Source: Firmicutes bacterium UBA6806
GTDB taxonomy: Bacteria > Bacillota > Clostridia > Peptostreptococcales > Acidaminobacteraceae
Direction: 5' to 3'
NCBI GenBank assembly: GCA_002452745.1
Contig: DKFC01000053.1
Location: forward strand, 26,184 to 90,183
DNA: 64,000 nt
The number at the start of each line of letters is the position of its first letter. The first letter of the stretch is position 1. Shown here piece by piece: positions 1 through 7,800 of this stretch. A program made the translations under genes and the position numbers. The notes beneath the pieces are model-generated. The model did not search any database and had not been told where the DNA came from. It saw only the letters and a list, made by a program, of their open reading frames with translations.

Positions 1-71
1 CGGTCTGAAACAATCATCAGACAGGCCATGGCTCTTCTTTTATGATTTATTGCTTTTGCAAGTTCGCTGAG

Positions 72-644
72 CTACTCAGCAGATTTTTGTGCCACAACAA
101 CATAAAAATTATCGCCCAGTTCGAGGGAATCCCTAAGCCCCATTTGAGCAGTTCTGCAAAGTTCCTGAACAAACCGTTCATCCAGTCGATGCTGAACAGG
201 AGGCCCCATTGGCGTTTCCCTCTTGTGAAATTCAACAATGCCAAGTGTGCCACCGGGTTTTAACACTCGATTGATTTCTTTTAACATCGCCCTTTTGTCA
301 GAGAGTTCGTGAAGAACGGTTACTAAAAGCACCATATCACACTGACCCTCCTCCAGTGGCAACGTGTCTGAATCCACTTTCACGATTTTCAGAGCCTCCA
401 TTTGAAGCGCCTCTTTTTTACGCTCCATCACCTGAATCATTTCATCGGAAATCTCCAGTGCAAAGACCTCTGTGCCGCTTATTTCCGCCGCTGGCACTGA
501 GAAGATGCCTGTTCCAGCACCGATATCACAGAGGGTCATCCCCTCTTTAAACCCCAGTTTTTTTAGAGTTTGAACGGGGTTCAATTCATTTACCCTCACT
601 TGGTTCTCCAATCTATGTGCCCTTTCATTATCTGTATCATGCAT
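72..644 (-). CDS. class I SAM-dependent methyltransferase
   Basis: A 190-residue cytosolic protein with the Rossmann-type methyltransferase fold. Motif I (DIGAGTGIFSVPA, about residues 40-52) binds S-adenosylmethionine; the acidic end of strand 2 (ALEIS) and the post-motif region (VLLVTVLHELSDK, then LKPGGTLGIVEF) are typical of UbiE/Methyltransf_11 proteins. The substrate cannot be read from sequence. It is monocistronic as far as visible. The downstream side (positions 1-71) shows nothing I can assign. Fold assignment is secure, function is not. Confidence 0.85.
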   Translation of the reverse strand: MHDTDNERAHRLENQVRVNELNPVQTLKKLGFKEGMTLCDIGAGTGIFSVPAAEISGTEVFALEISDEMIQVMERKKEALQMEALKIVKVDSDTLPLEEGQCDMVLLVTVLHELSDKRAMLKEINRVLKPGGTLGIVEFHKRETPMGPPVQHRLDERFVQELCRTAQMGLRDSLELGDNFYVVVAQKSAE

Positions 645-745
645 TTTGGCTCATCTCCTCTTTCTCAACAAATAACTTTCAACTGTTTTCTTCTATTATA
701 TCACAGGTTTTTCCTCGAGGCTCACTTATGGATTTTATTAAAACA

Positions 746-788
746 ACGCCTCCCTAGCAATGCCCTTAAAGAGCTTGCTGGGAGGCGT
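746..788 (-). terminator. terminator of superoxide dismutase gene
   Basis: Inverted repeat with arms ACGCCTCCC...AGCAA and TTGCTGGGAGGCGT. Read on the minus strand it is followed by a T-rich stretch. It lies between the dismutase stop and the methyltransferase start. Confidence 0.75.
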
Positions 789-858
789 CATTTAATTATT
801 TGGAGTGCTATTTAAAATGGTCTAATTGGTCAATGAATAGATGAAGTTTTATTCGCTC

Positions 859-1464
859 CTACTTGCAATACGTTTCAAATCGCTTATTGACTTCATCCCA
901 GTTGATGACATTCCAGAATGCCTTGATGTAATCAGGTCTTTTATTTTGATATTTCAAATAGTAGGCATGTTCCCAAACATCCAATCCAATGAGAACTTCG
1001 TTGCCATCACTGAGTGGAGAATCCTGATTGGCTGTCGAGATAATTTCCAGTTTTCCGTTTTTCACAATGAGCCATGCCCAACCTGATCCAAATCGCTTGG
1101 CAGCCGCCGATGAAAATGCTTCTTTAAAAGCGTCAAATGAGCCAAAGGCATCATCAATTGCCTTCTTTAAATCACCTTTTGGTTCTCCACCGCCATTTGG
1201 CGAAAGCAATGTCCAAAATACAGCATGATTGTAAAATCCGCCGCCGTTGTTTCTCACTGCCTGTCTAATATCTTCTGGAATCGAATCTAAATCTTTTAGA
1301 ATCGCTTCAATAGGCTTGTCAATTCCCTTGCCCTCTAAAGCGTTGTTTAAGTTGTTTGTATAACCAGCATGATGCTTTGTATGATGTATTTCCATGGTCT
1401 CTTTATCAAAATGAGGCTCTAAAGCATCGTATGCATAGGGTAATTCCGGTAATTGAAATTTCAT
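859..1464 (-). CDS. sodA: superoxide dismutase, Mn-type sequence
   Basis: A 201-residue Fe/Mn superoxide dismutase that converts superoxide to peroxide and oxygen in the cytosol. Metal ligands are visible: His in HHTKHH near residue 28, His in FYNHAVFW, and Asp and His in LDVWEHAYY. The second-shell pattern (Gly before FYNH and Gln in TANQDSP) is the one usual for Mn enzymes, though metal use cannot be proved from sequence. Length is normal. A strong AAGGAGG site precedes the ATG, and a Fur/PerR-like palindrome sits just upstream, as it does for the neighbouring flavodiiron gene, so both are probably induced together on oxygen or metal stress. Confidence 0.95.
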   Translation of the reverse strand: MKFQLPELPYAYDALEPHFDKETMEIHHTKHHAGYTNNLNNALEGKGIDKPIEAILKDLDSIPEDIRQAVRNNGGGFYNHAVFWTLLSPNGGGEPKGDLKKAIDDAFGSFDAFKEAFSSAAAKRFGSGWAWLIVKNGKLEIISTANQDSPLSDGNEVLIGLDVWEHAYYLKYQNKRPDYIKAFWNVINWDEVNKRFETYCK

Positions 1465-1491
1465 TAGTAAAACCTCCTTGTATGTTTTAAA

Positions 1492-1506
1492 TGAGAATTA
1501 TTATCA
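1492..1506. promoter_or_regulatory. Fur/PerR-like operator upstream of sodA
   Basis: TGAGAATTATTATCA is a 7-1-7 inverted repeat with one mismatch to the TGATAATNATTATCA consensus shared by Fur-family sites. It lies about 28 bases upstream of the sodA start. The same element, differing mainly in the centre base, precedes the flavodiiron gene. Confidence 0.75.
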
Positions 1507-1539
1507 TTTGTCATTTAAATCATATCAATTTAGTCGGAA

Positions 1540-2778
1540 TTAGTCAATAGTTTTTTCTGTAAATAATCTGTCAATTTCTTTTATCATTTTTATGACGGAT
1601 TTCTCAATTATATCGAGTTCTTCTTCACTGGGTTTTCCCTTAAACTCCACACTAGGTAGAAATTGCCAGTTTATTTGATGTCTGTCGCAGATGGCTTCAA
1701 GTTCTCTTTCAGCCCCACCGCTCCATCCATATGAACCCGTTCTAAATGCGATTCTATCCTGAATCTTCTTTTTTCCAATTTCATCTAAAACAGCTGCCAT
1801 TGGGGGAAACATTTTGTTCTCATACGTGGGCATGGCCAAGATAACACCTGTCGCAGTCAGCACAGACGCCAGAACTGTTCCCCACGAAGTTTCTGGAACT
1901 TGATGCACCTTAAAGACCACATTTGATTTCTCGACGGTTTCTATAATTCTCTTCACAGCCAATTGAGTCATTCCATACATCGACCCCCAAATTAAAACCA
2001 CCTCTCTCCTAGCAGGCGTTGACGCATATGATGCATACTGTCTATAGTCCTCTATGATCTTCTCGGGGTCTTTTCTCCAGACAATTCCATGTCCAGGTGC
2101 TATGATTTTTATGGGCAGCTTTTCACACTTTTCAATAGCCCTTTTGACAAATGGTGAAAAGGTGGCAATAATGTTGGCATAATAACGAACGGCTTCTCGT
2201 TCATAAAAAACCCGTTTATCTGGCGAAAGCGCTTCATCATAGCCTTCTCCTTCGACGAGTCCAAACGAGCCAAAGGCATCACAGGTGAATAGTGCTCCCG
2301 ATTGTTCATCAAATGTCACCATTGCATCCGGCCAGTGAACATTTGGAATACAGTAAAATATAAGGCGTCTACCACCGCCAAGATCCACCACATCATCATC
2401 TCTGACTGTTCTAATTCGGCCTATCTCTCCATAAAACGCCTTCAGTAGATTTTCTGCCGCCTTTGTGCAAATAATTTCCACATCTGGTTTCAATGCCTTG
2501 ATTTCATCTATCCATCCCGAATGGTCTGGCTCAATATGATTGATGATGACATAATCCAGCTTTTCAAAATCAACTTCCATTTCATCTAACATTTTAAAAA
2601 AGGTCTCAGGGACTCCGTCCCATCCACAAAATCCGTCAATAATCGCAGTTTTTTCACCTCTTACGACATATGAATTAAGTGCAACGCCGTGGGGCATTTC
2701 CCATATGCCCTCAAATAAAATGCCTTCCATGTTTGTGGTCAATTTGTAAATCCCGTCTGCTGTTTTACTGATACTCAT
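1540..2778 (-). CDS. flavodiiron protein (A-type flavoprotein)
   Basis: A 412-residue cytosolic flavodiiron protein that reduces oxygen to water and/or NO to N2O. The N-terminal metallo-beta-lactamase-like half carries the diiron ligands in NHIEPDHSG (about residues 80-88), HWPDA, CDAFGSFG and APGHGIV. The C-terminal half (from about residue 255) is a flavodoxin domain starting VVLIWGSMYGMTQ, which binds FMN. There is no C-terminal rubredoxin or flavin reductase extension, so an external electron donor is needed. A good GGAG site precedes the ATG. The Fur/PerR-like box upstream and the adjacent dismutase place it in oxygen defence of an anaerobe. Confidence 0.95.
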   Translation of the reverse strand: MSISKTADGIYKLTTNMEGILFEGIWEMPHGVALNSYVVRGEKTAIIDGFCGWDGVPETFFKMLDEMEVDFEKLDYVIINHIEPDHSGWIDEIKALKPDVEIICTKAAENLLKAFYGEIGRIRTVRDDDVVDLGGGRRLIFYCIPNVHWPDAMVTFDEQSGALFTCDAFGSFGLVEGEGYDEALSPDKRVFYEREAVRYYANIIATFSPFVKRAIEKCEKLPIKIIAPGHGIVWRKDPEKIIEDYRQYASYASTPARREVVLIWGSMYGMTQLAVKRIIETVEKSNVVFKVHQVPETSWGTVLASVLTATGVILAMPTYENKMFPPMAAVLDEIGKKKIQDRIAFRTGSYGWSGGAERELEAICDRHQINWQFLPSVEFKGKPSEEELDIIEKSVIKMIKEIDRLFTEKTID

Positions 2779-2791
2779 TGGATTCTCCTTT

Positions 2792-2806
2792 TGATAATCA
2801 TTCTCA
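2792..2806. promoter_or_regulatory. Fur/PerR-like operator upstream of flavodiiron gene
   Basis: TGATAATCATTCTCA is a 7-1-7 inverted repeat with one mismatch from the Fur-family consensus. It lies 14 bases upstream of the start codon and matches the box at 1492-1506. Confidence 0.75.
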
Positions 2807-2896
2807 TTTAATCGTATACCGATTGAATTTGTTCGTCAAGCGGTATTTCCATTGACATCGTCATGTGTTTGAAATATAATAACACTAATATTTCGT

Positions 2897-2912
2897 TTCG
2901 ATATATATCGAA
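2897..2912. promoter_or_regulatory. 16-bp perfect palindrome upstream of padR
   Basis: TTCGATATATATCGAA is a perfect 16-base palindrome 52 bases before the PadR-family start, followed at 2916-2923 by a second palindrome ATGTACAT. PadR proteins usually repress their own gene through palindromes with ATGT/ACAT edges, so one of these is a candidate autoregulatory operator. Binding is inferred. Confidence 0.45.
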
Positions 2913-2963
2913 CAGATGTACATGCGTTTGATTTTTATAAATTTAAGTTAGAATGGAGTCATT

Positions 2964-3527
2964 ATGATTGAACTGATTATTTTAGGCATGCTATACGATG
3001 AAAGGGAACTCACCAGCTACGCTCTCAAAAAAATGATGGAACAGAGTACGGATTTTTTTCACAACTCCAGTCTCGGTTCGATTCAACCAGCACTCAAGAA
3101 GTTAGAACAAAGAGGACTGTTGACTTCAAAAGAATCTATTGAAAGCAATCGGCTAAAAAAATACTACCTTATAACCAAGGAGGGAAAAGCCTATTTCAAA
3201 CTTAAAATTCGTGAAAACTTGGGGTCAGATAAATTAAAATGCTCCCAACTCGTAAAGGTCTTCTTCTTTGATAAGTTCACACCTGAGGAACAACAGGCAA
3301 GTCTGGATGAATACATTAACGATCTACAGCAGACAATTATGCTCCTAAAGTCTATTGAAACTCACAGTGAAGCACACATGCAAGCGCTTGAAAGAACCTT
3401 TGACTCTCATCCCAGTGCCCAATACAAAATGGATACGCTGCAATTTGGACTTGATTATTTTAATTTTGTTTCAAACTGGTTTACAGATTATAAAAGGGAA
3501 CTCAACAGACGTCACTTTAAAAAATAA
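2964..3527 (+). CDS. PadR family transcriptional regulator
   Basis: A 187-residue DNA-binding protein. The N-terminal winged helix (residues about 1-90) has the PadR signature: MIELIILGMLYD, then SLGSIQPALKKLEQRGLL as recognition helix, and a wing ending in YYLITKEGKAYF. The helical C-terminal part (about 95-180) is the usual dimerisation domain. It is followed after 24 bases by a flavodoxin-fold protein in the same direction, so the pair probably forms one unit, with PadR controlling the flavoprotein. The effector is unknown. Confidence 0.85.
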   Translation: MIELIILGMLYDERELTSYALKKMMEQSTDFFHNSSLGSIQPALKKLEQRGLLTSKESIESNRLKKYYLITKEGKAYFKLKIRENLGSDKLKCSQLVKVFFFDKFTPEEQQASLDEYINDLQQTIMLLKSIETHSEAHMQALERTFDSHPSAQYKMDTLQFGLDYFNFVSNWFTDYKRELNRRHFKK

Positions 3528-3551
3528 GTCAATGCCAACAGGAGGTCAATT

Positions 3552-4799
3552 ATGAGAATTACCATATTCAACCTGCTCACTGAGCATCAAGAAACCACGC
3601 TGACGGCCATTCAAGAGACCTATCTTAAAGAATACCCCACCGCAACAGTTGGAATCGAGAACATCCCTTTAGACAATCTGAAAGACTGCATCGGTTGTTG
3701 GTCTTGCTGGGTTAAAACCCCTGGGCTCTGTATTCACAAAGACTCTATGTCCACCACTTACTCATCCCTTGTAAAAAGCGATATCGTGCTGTTTGCCATG
3801 TCCACAGCAAAGGGATTTATATCCGGCCCATGTAAAACCTTTATTGATCGCTTGATTCCACTATTTCATCCATATTTTCGATTGGACAAAGGAGAAATGA
3901 TGCATGTCAAAAGATACGATGAGTATCCTGTCATGGATGTTTATTATGATGATACAACCCTTACAGAAGGTGAATCTGCCATCTTAGAGGACTACTTTTA
4001 TCGCATGTTTGAACACTTTCAAATTTCAGGGCATCGCATTTGCTTAAACCAAGAAGAACATCGCCGGATCTTGCTCGCTGACAGGTCTCCCAAGCCCGAT
4101 ATTCATTGGGATACGCTTCCACCAGAATCTTCATTTGGAAAAGTCATTCTCTACAACGGTTCACCAAGGGGCAAAGGCGGCAACAGCTTAAAAATCATCA
4201 ACCAACTGGCAGTTGGCTTGAAAGAAGCCGGTGTCAAAGAGGAAGATATCATCATACGCCATCTGGCAAATCAGGCAAACCACGCACTTTGGGCAAAGGA
4301 TTTTCACAATCACAGCAGACACTTTTTCGTCTTTCCTCTCTATGTACATGCCATGCCCGGTATCGTCAAGAAGTTTTTTGACTTGTTAACGCCTGTCAAA
4401 TCTGATTCAATTCAGATGTCCTTCTTCGTACAATCTGGCTTTCCAGAAGGGTTTCAATCTCATTATTTGAGAGCTTGGCTTGCACGGTTTCCGAGGACAC
4501 TAAACTGCCTCTATGGCGGCATCTTAATTAAAGGGGGGATGGAAGCCTTACAGGTCAAGCCCGACGAAGCCAATAAAAAACTCTATGCCCAGTTGAATCA
4601 CTTGGGACAGGGATATGCAAAAACAGGGCTTATGCAAGCCAGAGAAGTTGCCATTCTCTCCAGTCCAGAACATCTGTCTCTACCAGTTCAGTTGCTCTTT
4701 AAATTCGCCTTTAAAATTGGCATTGGCAATTTCTACTGGGCTTATCGCCTCAAAAAAAACAACGCCTATGATAGACGTTTTGATAAACCATACATGTGA
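3552..4799 (+). CDS. flavodoxin-fold protein with two reductase-like domains
   Basis: A 415-residue soluble protein. The first half (about 1-180) resembles NADPH-dependent FMN reductases of the iron-sulfur flavoprotein type, with the compact cysteine motif CIGCWSCWVKTPGLC near residues 37-51. The second half (from about 195) begins again with a flavodoxin-like phosphate loop, KVILYNGSPRGKGGNS, and has a second flavodoxin-type core (FFVFPLYVHAMPGIVKKFFD). It therefore looks like two flavodoxin-fold modules in one chain. The electron donor and acceptor are unknown. A strong AGGAGG precedes the ATG, and the PadR regulator lies directly upstream. Confidence 0.75.
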   Translation: MRITIFNLLTEHQETTLTAIQETYLKEYPTATVGIENIPLDNLKDCIGCWSCWVKTPGLCIHKDSMSTTYSSLVKSDIVLFAMSTAKGFISGPCKTFIDRLIPLFHPYFRLDKGEMMHVKRYDEYPVMDVYYDDTTLTEGESAILEDYFYRMFEHFQISGHRICLNQEEHRRILLADRSPKPDIHWDTLPPESSFGKVILYNGSPRGKGGNSLKIINQLAVGLKEAGVKEEDIIIRHLANQANHALWAKDFHNHSRHFFVFPLYVHAMPGIVKKFFDLLTPVKSDSIQMSFFVQSGFPEGFQSHYLRAWLARFPRTLNCLYGGILIKGGMEALQVKPDEANKKLYAQLNHLGQGYAKTGLMQAREVAILSSPEHLSLPVQLLFKFAFKIGIGNFYWAYRLKKNNAYDRRFDKPYM

Positions 4800-4896
4800 T
4801 AAAGGCATATATGTGATACAATAAAGGCGTAACTTGGCGATGCTTCAGCTCAACAATCGCCCACTACTTGCACCCATTTAGACAAGAGGTGATTAC

Positions 4897-5196
4897 ATGG
4901 TTATTTTAACGACTCTTTCTTCTCCCATTGAACTTGAAATGCTCAAAGAGCTCTTCGAAGAAAACGGCATAGATATTGTCGTCAAACATCGAGAAGCAGG
5001 TGAATTTCTGACAATTTATATGGGAACCTCCACATATGGCATTGATATCTTCGTCAAAGAAGAAGACGAATTGAAGGCAAGAGAGCTCTATGATCTCTAT
5101 TTTAGCGAAATGCAACCAATAGATGAAGAAAGCCTTGCCAAAGCCGCCGAAGAAGCAGTGGAGACCAATGACTCAGATTCTGACGAAATTCTATGA
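4897..5196 (+). CDS. DUF2007-type small protein
   Basis: A 99-residue acidic protein preceded by an AGAGGTG ribosome site. The pattern of a leading hydrophobic strand, PIELEMLKELFEENGI, and a later EEDELKARELYDLYF helix matches the DUF2007 (putative signal-transducing) family, whose role is not established. The last 25 residues are Asp/Glu rich and likely disordered. It stands alone with its own terminator downstream. Confidence 0.65.
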   Translation: MVILTTLSSPIELEMLKELFEENGIDIVVKHREAGEFLTIYMGTSTYGIDIFVKEEDELKARELYDLYFSEMQPIDEESLAKAAEEAVETNDSDSDEIL

Positions 5197-5244
5197 CCAG
5201 TGCAAAATAGCTCCAAAGTAGGGACACACTCATACCAGTAATAA

Positions 5245-5277
5245 AGCCCATTGCGGATTTCTCTGCAATGGGCTTTT
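5245..5277 (+). terminator. rho-independent terminator
   Basis: Perfect 10-base stem (AGCCCATTGC / GCAATGGGCT) followed by TTTT, 48 bases after the DUF2007-type gene. Confidence 0.8.
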
Positions 5278-5299
5278 ATCATGCGATAACCATTTAATC

Positions 5300-5692
5300 T
5301 TATGCTGTTTTCTTACCTGTGGATGGTTTGTTTTTTTCCTTTTCCCATCTCAGGTAATCGTCGTACAATCTAATGGCTCTTTTCATCTGCTTGTCTTTGA
5401 CAGCAGATTTGTCCTTAAGGATGTTTGACATTTGTAAAAGTTGTACTTCCAAGTATTTTGGATTATTGAATTTCCCCATATTGTCAGTCTTTTTCTTAGA
5501 CTTGGATGCAGCAATGGCTTCTTTAAACATCAACAGTAAAAAACTATTTCTCTTTTGTTTTGGAACTTGCTTTGAAGATTGATAAACTTCACTAAAGAGT
5601 TTATCCATGTTTTTTCGCTGATATCGCCCTAAAAAAAACAATGCCACCAGCACAATGAGGACGACGACTAAGCCAATAATAAAATAATTCAT
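5300..5692 (-). CDS. hypothetical single-span membrane protein
   Basis: A 130-residue protein with one strongly hydrophobic N-terminal segment (residues about 3-21, FIIGLVVVLIVLVALFFLG) followed by an Arg/Lys stop-transfer region and a basic, helical cytoplasmic part rich in Lys (about 30-130). It is not recognised as a known family. The topology suggests a cytoplasmic domain tethered to the membrane. It is convergent with the DUF2007-type gene and divergent from the aldolase gene. Confidence 0.65.
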   Translation of the reverse strand: MNYFIIGLVVVLIVLVALFFLGRYQRKNMDKLFSEVYQSSKQVPKQKRNSFLLLMFKEAIAASKSKKKTDNMGKFNNPKYLEVQLLQMSNILKDKSAVKDKQMKRAIRLYDDYLRWEKEKNKPSTGKKTA

Positions 5693-5789
5693 TCAGTATG
5701 CTCCTTTTGATGTTATGTGTTATAACTTATTTTATTATGAAACCTAAAGAATATCCACTGTTTTTCACAGATTATTCACAAAAAAACCC

Positions 5790-5818
5790 TTCACATCCCA
5801 AGTAAAAAACATTATAAT
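5790..5818 (+). promoter_or_regulatory. sigma-70-type promoter of fba
   Basis: TTCACA (5790-5795) and TATAAT (5813-5818) are separated by exactly 17 bases, which is near consensus. The start of transcription would be near 5825, giving an untranslated leader of about 90 bases before the aldolase ATG. Confidence 0.75.
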
Positions 5819-5913
5819 AGTGATTAGAAACCAAAGGGACTTTTTGAGTCCGATAGGATGAATTTAGTCCCGTTAGATAGACAACCATTAATCTAAAATT
5901 TTAGGAGGCTTAT

Positions 5914-6777
5914 ATGTTAGTATCAGCAACTCAAATGTTAAAAGACGCAGTCGCTGGCCAATACGCAGTTGGTCAATTTAATATCAATAACTTAGAGTGG
6001 ACAAAGGCCATTCTCCTCACTGCACAGGAAAACAACTCCCCGGTTATCTTGGGTGTTTCCGAAGGCGCAGGTAAATACATGGGCGGTTATAAAACCGTCA
6101 TGGGTATGGTCAACGGAATGATCGAAGAATTAAACATCACTGTCCCCGTGGCAGTTCACTTGGATCACGGCAGCTTTGAAGGCGCAAAAAAATGCATCGA
6201 AGCAGGTTTTTCTTCTATCATGTTCGATGGATCTCACTATTCTATTGAAGAAAATGTTGAAAAAACCAAAGAAATCATCGCAATTGCAAATGCAAAAGGC
6301 ATTTCGGTTGAAGCTGAAGTCGGCTCAATTGGCGGTGAAGAAGATGGTGTCATCGGCGCTGGCGAAAATGCTGATCCGGCAGAATGTAAATTAATTGCTG
6401 ATTTAGGTGTTGATATGCTGGCAGCTGGTATCGGCAATATTCATGGTAAGTACCCTGAAAACTGGGCAGGTCTCAATTTTGAAACCCTTGCAAATATCAA
6501 GGCTTTAACAGGTGACATGCCTCTGGTACTTCACGGCGGCACTGGTATCCCAGCAGATATGATCAAAAAAGCGATTTCACTTGGCGTTGCCAAAATAAAT
6601 GTCAATACAGAATGTCAATGGTCTTTCCAAGCTGCTACTAGAAAGTACATCGAGGCTGGCAAAGACCTCGAAGGCAAGGGATTTGACCCAAGAAAATTAC
6701 TTGCACCTGGTTATGAAGCAATTAAGGCCACTGTCAAAGAAAAAATGGAACTCTTTGGCTCAGTCAATAAAGCATAA
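5914..6777 (+). CDS. fba: class II fructose-bisphosphate aldolase
   Basis: A 287-residue zinc-dependent aldolase interconverting fructose 1,6-bisphosphate with dihydroxyacetone phosphate and glyceraldehyde 3-phosphate. Zinc and substrate motifs are visible: HLDHGSFEGAKKCIEAGF (about 83-100), GNIHGKY (about 178) and LVLHGGTG (about 206), followed by INVNTE. Length and motif order fit the GatY/KbaY/FbaA family; tagatose bisphosphate as substrate cannot be excluded. It has an AGGAGG site, its own near-consensus promoter and a strong terminator, so it is monocistronic. Confidence 0.93.
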   Translation: MLVSATQMLKDAVAGQYAVGQFNINNLEWTKAILLTAQENNSPVILGVSEGAGKYMGGYKTVMGMVNGMIEELNITVPVAVHLDHGSFEGAKKCIEAGFSSIMFDGSHYSIEENVEKTKEIIAIANAKGISVEAEVGSIGGEEDGVIGAGENADPAECKLIADLGVDMLAAGIGNIHGKYPENWAGLNFETLANIKALTGDMPLVLHGGTGIPADMIKKAISLGVAKINVNTECQWSFQAATRKYIEAGKDLEGKGFDPRKLLAPGYEAIKATVKEKMELFGSVNKA

Positions 6778-6795
6778 CCTCATAAAAACACATTT

Positions 6796-6830
6796 GCCCA
6801 TCAATGCTTCGGCGTTGATGGGCTCTTATA
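6796..6830 (+). terminator. terminator of fba
   Basis: A 12-base stem (GCCCATCAATGC / GCGTTGATGGGC, one G-T pair) closed by a TTCG tetraloop and followed by a T-rich tract. Confidence 0.85.
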
Positions 6831-6885
6831 TTTCGCCTTCCTTTGTGTTACAATGTTGTTGTATGATGGCAAAAGGAGTCCTTAA

Positions 6886-6993
6886 ATGACCAAACAATAT
6901 TTATATGTAAAAATTTATCAAGATATCACTGAAAAAATTGAGAACGACCTTTTAAAACCGGGAGAAAAGCTCCCCACAGAGGCATTTATATGA
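6886..6993 (+). pseudogene. GntR-type regulator stub (35 codons)
   Basis: An ATG at 6886 preceded by AAGGAG opens a 35-codon frame. It reads like the first helices of a GntR winged-helix regulator (YLYVKIYQDITEKIEND, then LKPGEKLPTEA), then stops at a TGA that overlaps the next gene's start as ATGA. The family normally continues for at least 90 more residues with the rest of the helix-turn-helix and an effector domain, all absent here. It is either a deletion remnant or a short translated leader for the downstream gene. A small hairpin (GGGAG/CTCCC, 6960-6974) lies inside it. Confidence 0.65.
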
Positions 6994-7676
6994 AGACGAT
7001 TACATCTCTTGACGAAATTTCAGACGGCAAACTCTATGATATAGACAACTTTGTCTTGGCAGACTCAGATGGCTGTCAAGGCTGTAATGCCTGTTGCCAC
7101 GATGTTGGCGACTTGGTTTCTCTGACGCCCTATGATGTCTACCAGATTTTACTTCACACTGGACTGGGCTTTGACGCACTTATAGGCGATAAAGTGGCAC
7201 TCAAAAAAGAGGGCAAACTAAATCTGCCCTACCTTAATATGAACAGTACAACGGGAAACTGTGCATTTCTAAGTAAACCTCGTCATAAGGGCGAAGGAGG
7301 GCGATGCACCATCCATACACATCGCCCTGATATTTGTAGACTCTTTCCCCTTGGCAGAGCATACTTTGATGATGGATTCAAATACTTCTTGCAAGTTGAT
7401 GCCTGTGTTAAACCCACCCTCCAGTCAGTAAAAATCGAAACTTGGCTGGGCATTTCAGATTATGCTGACTACAAATGGTTTTTATTCGAGTGGTACAAGC
7501 TCCTAAAAGCATTGACTTTTAGAGTGAAATTCATCTACGATGACGCAGAACTGACAGCACTCAATACCTATCTCATCGACACGCTTTTTAAAATCACCCC
7601 TGATTCAGAAAGAACATTCTTTCAGCAGTTCGGCGATTTACTTCAAGACTCAAAAAAACAGATGGGTATCCTATAA
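6990..7676 (+). CDS. YkgJ-type cysteine cluster protein
   Basis: A 228-residue cytosolic protein of the YkgJ/Fe-S cluster-binding family. The N-terminal third carries GCQGCNACCHDVGD (about residues 27-40) and further cysteines in CAFL, RCTIHTHRPDIC and ACVKPT. This is the usual arrangement thought to bind zinc or an Fe-S cluster. The C-terminal part (about 150-228) is helical and specific to this subgroup. The biochemical role is unknown. Its start overlaps the stop of a truncated GntR reading frame (ATGA), implying translational coupling or a start inherited from a deletion junction. Confidence 0.8.
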   Translation: MKTITSLDEISDGKLYDIDNFVLADSDGCQGCNACCHDVGDLVSLTPYDVYQILLHTGLGFDALIGDKVALKKEGKLNLPYLNMNSTTGNCAFLSKPRHKGEGGRCTIHTHRPDICRLFPLGRAYFDDGFKYFLQVDACVKPTLQSVKIETWLGISDYADYKWFLFEWYKLLKALTFRVKFIYDDAELTALNTYLIDTLFKITPDSERTFFQQFGDLLQDSKKQMGIL

Positions 7677-7731
7677 GACCTTAAGCACCAGATATCAGTT
7701 TCTGTAAGGCTTGATAGATTGTACTCACAAT

Positions 7732-7773
7732 AAAATAGCCGCCTGGTGGGAACGCCCACCAGACGGCTATTTT
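7732..7773. terminator. bidirectional terminator
   Basis: A 19-base stem with one mismatch (AAAATAGCCG.CTGGTGGG / CCCACCAG.CGGCTATTTT) and an AACG loop. A and T runs flank both sides, so it can end both the YkgJ-type gene and the nucleoside operon that converge here. Confidence 0.9.
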
Positions 7774-7800
7774 AAACTTTTGCATCATTTTATTGTCCAA

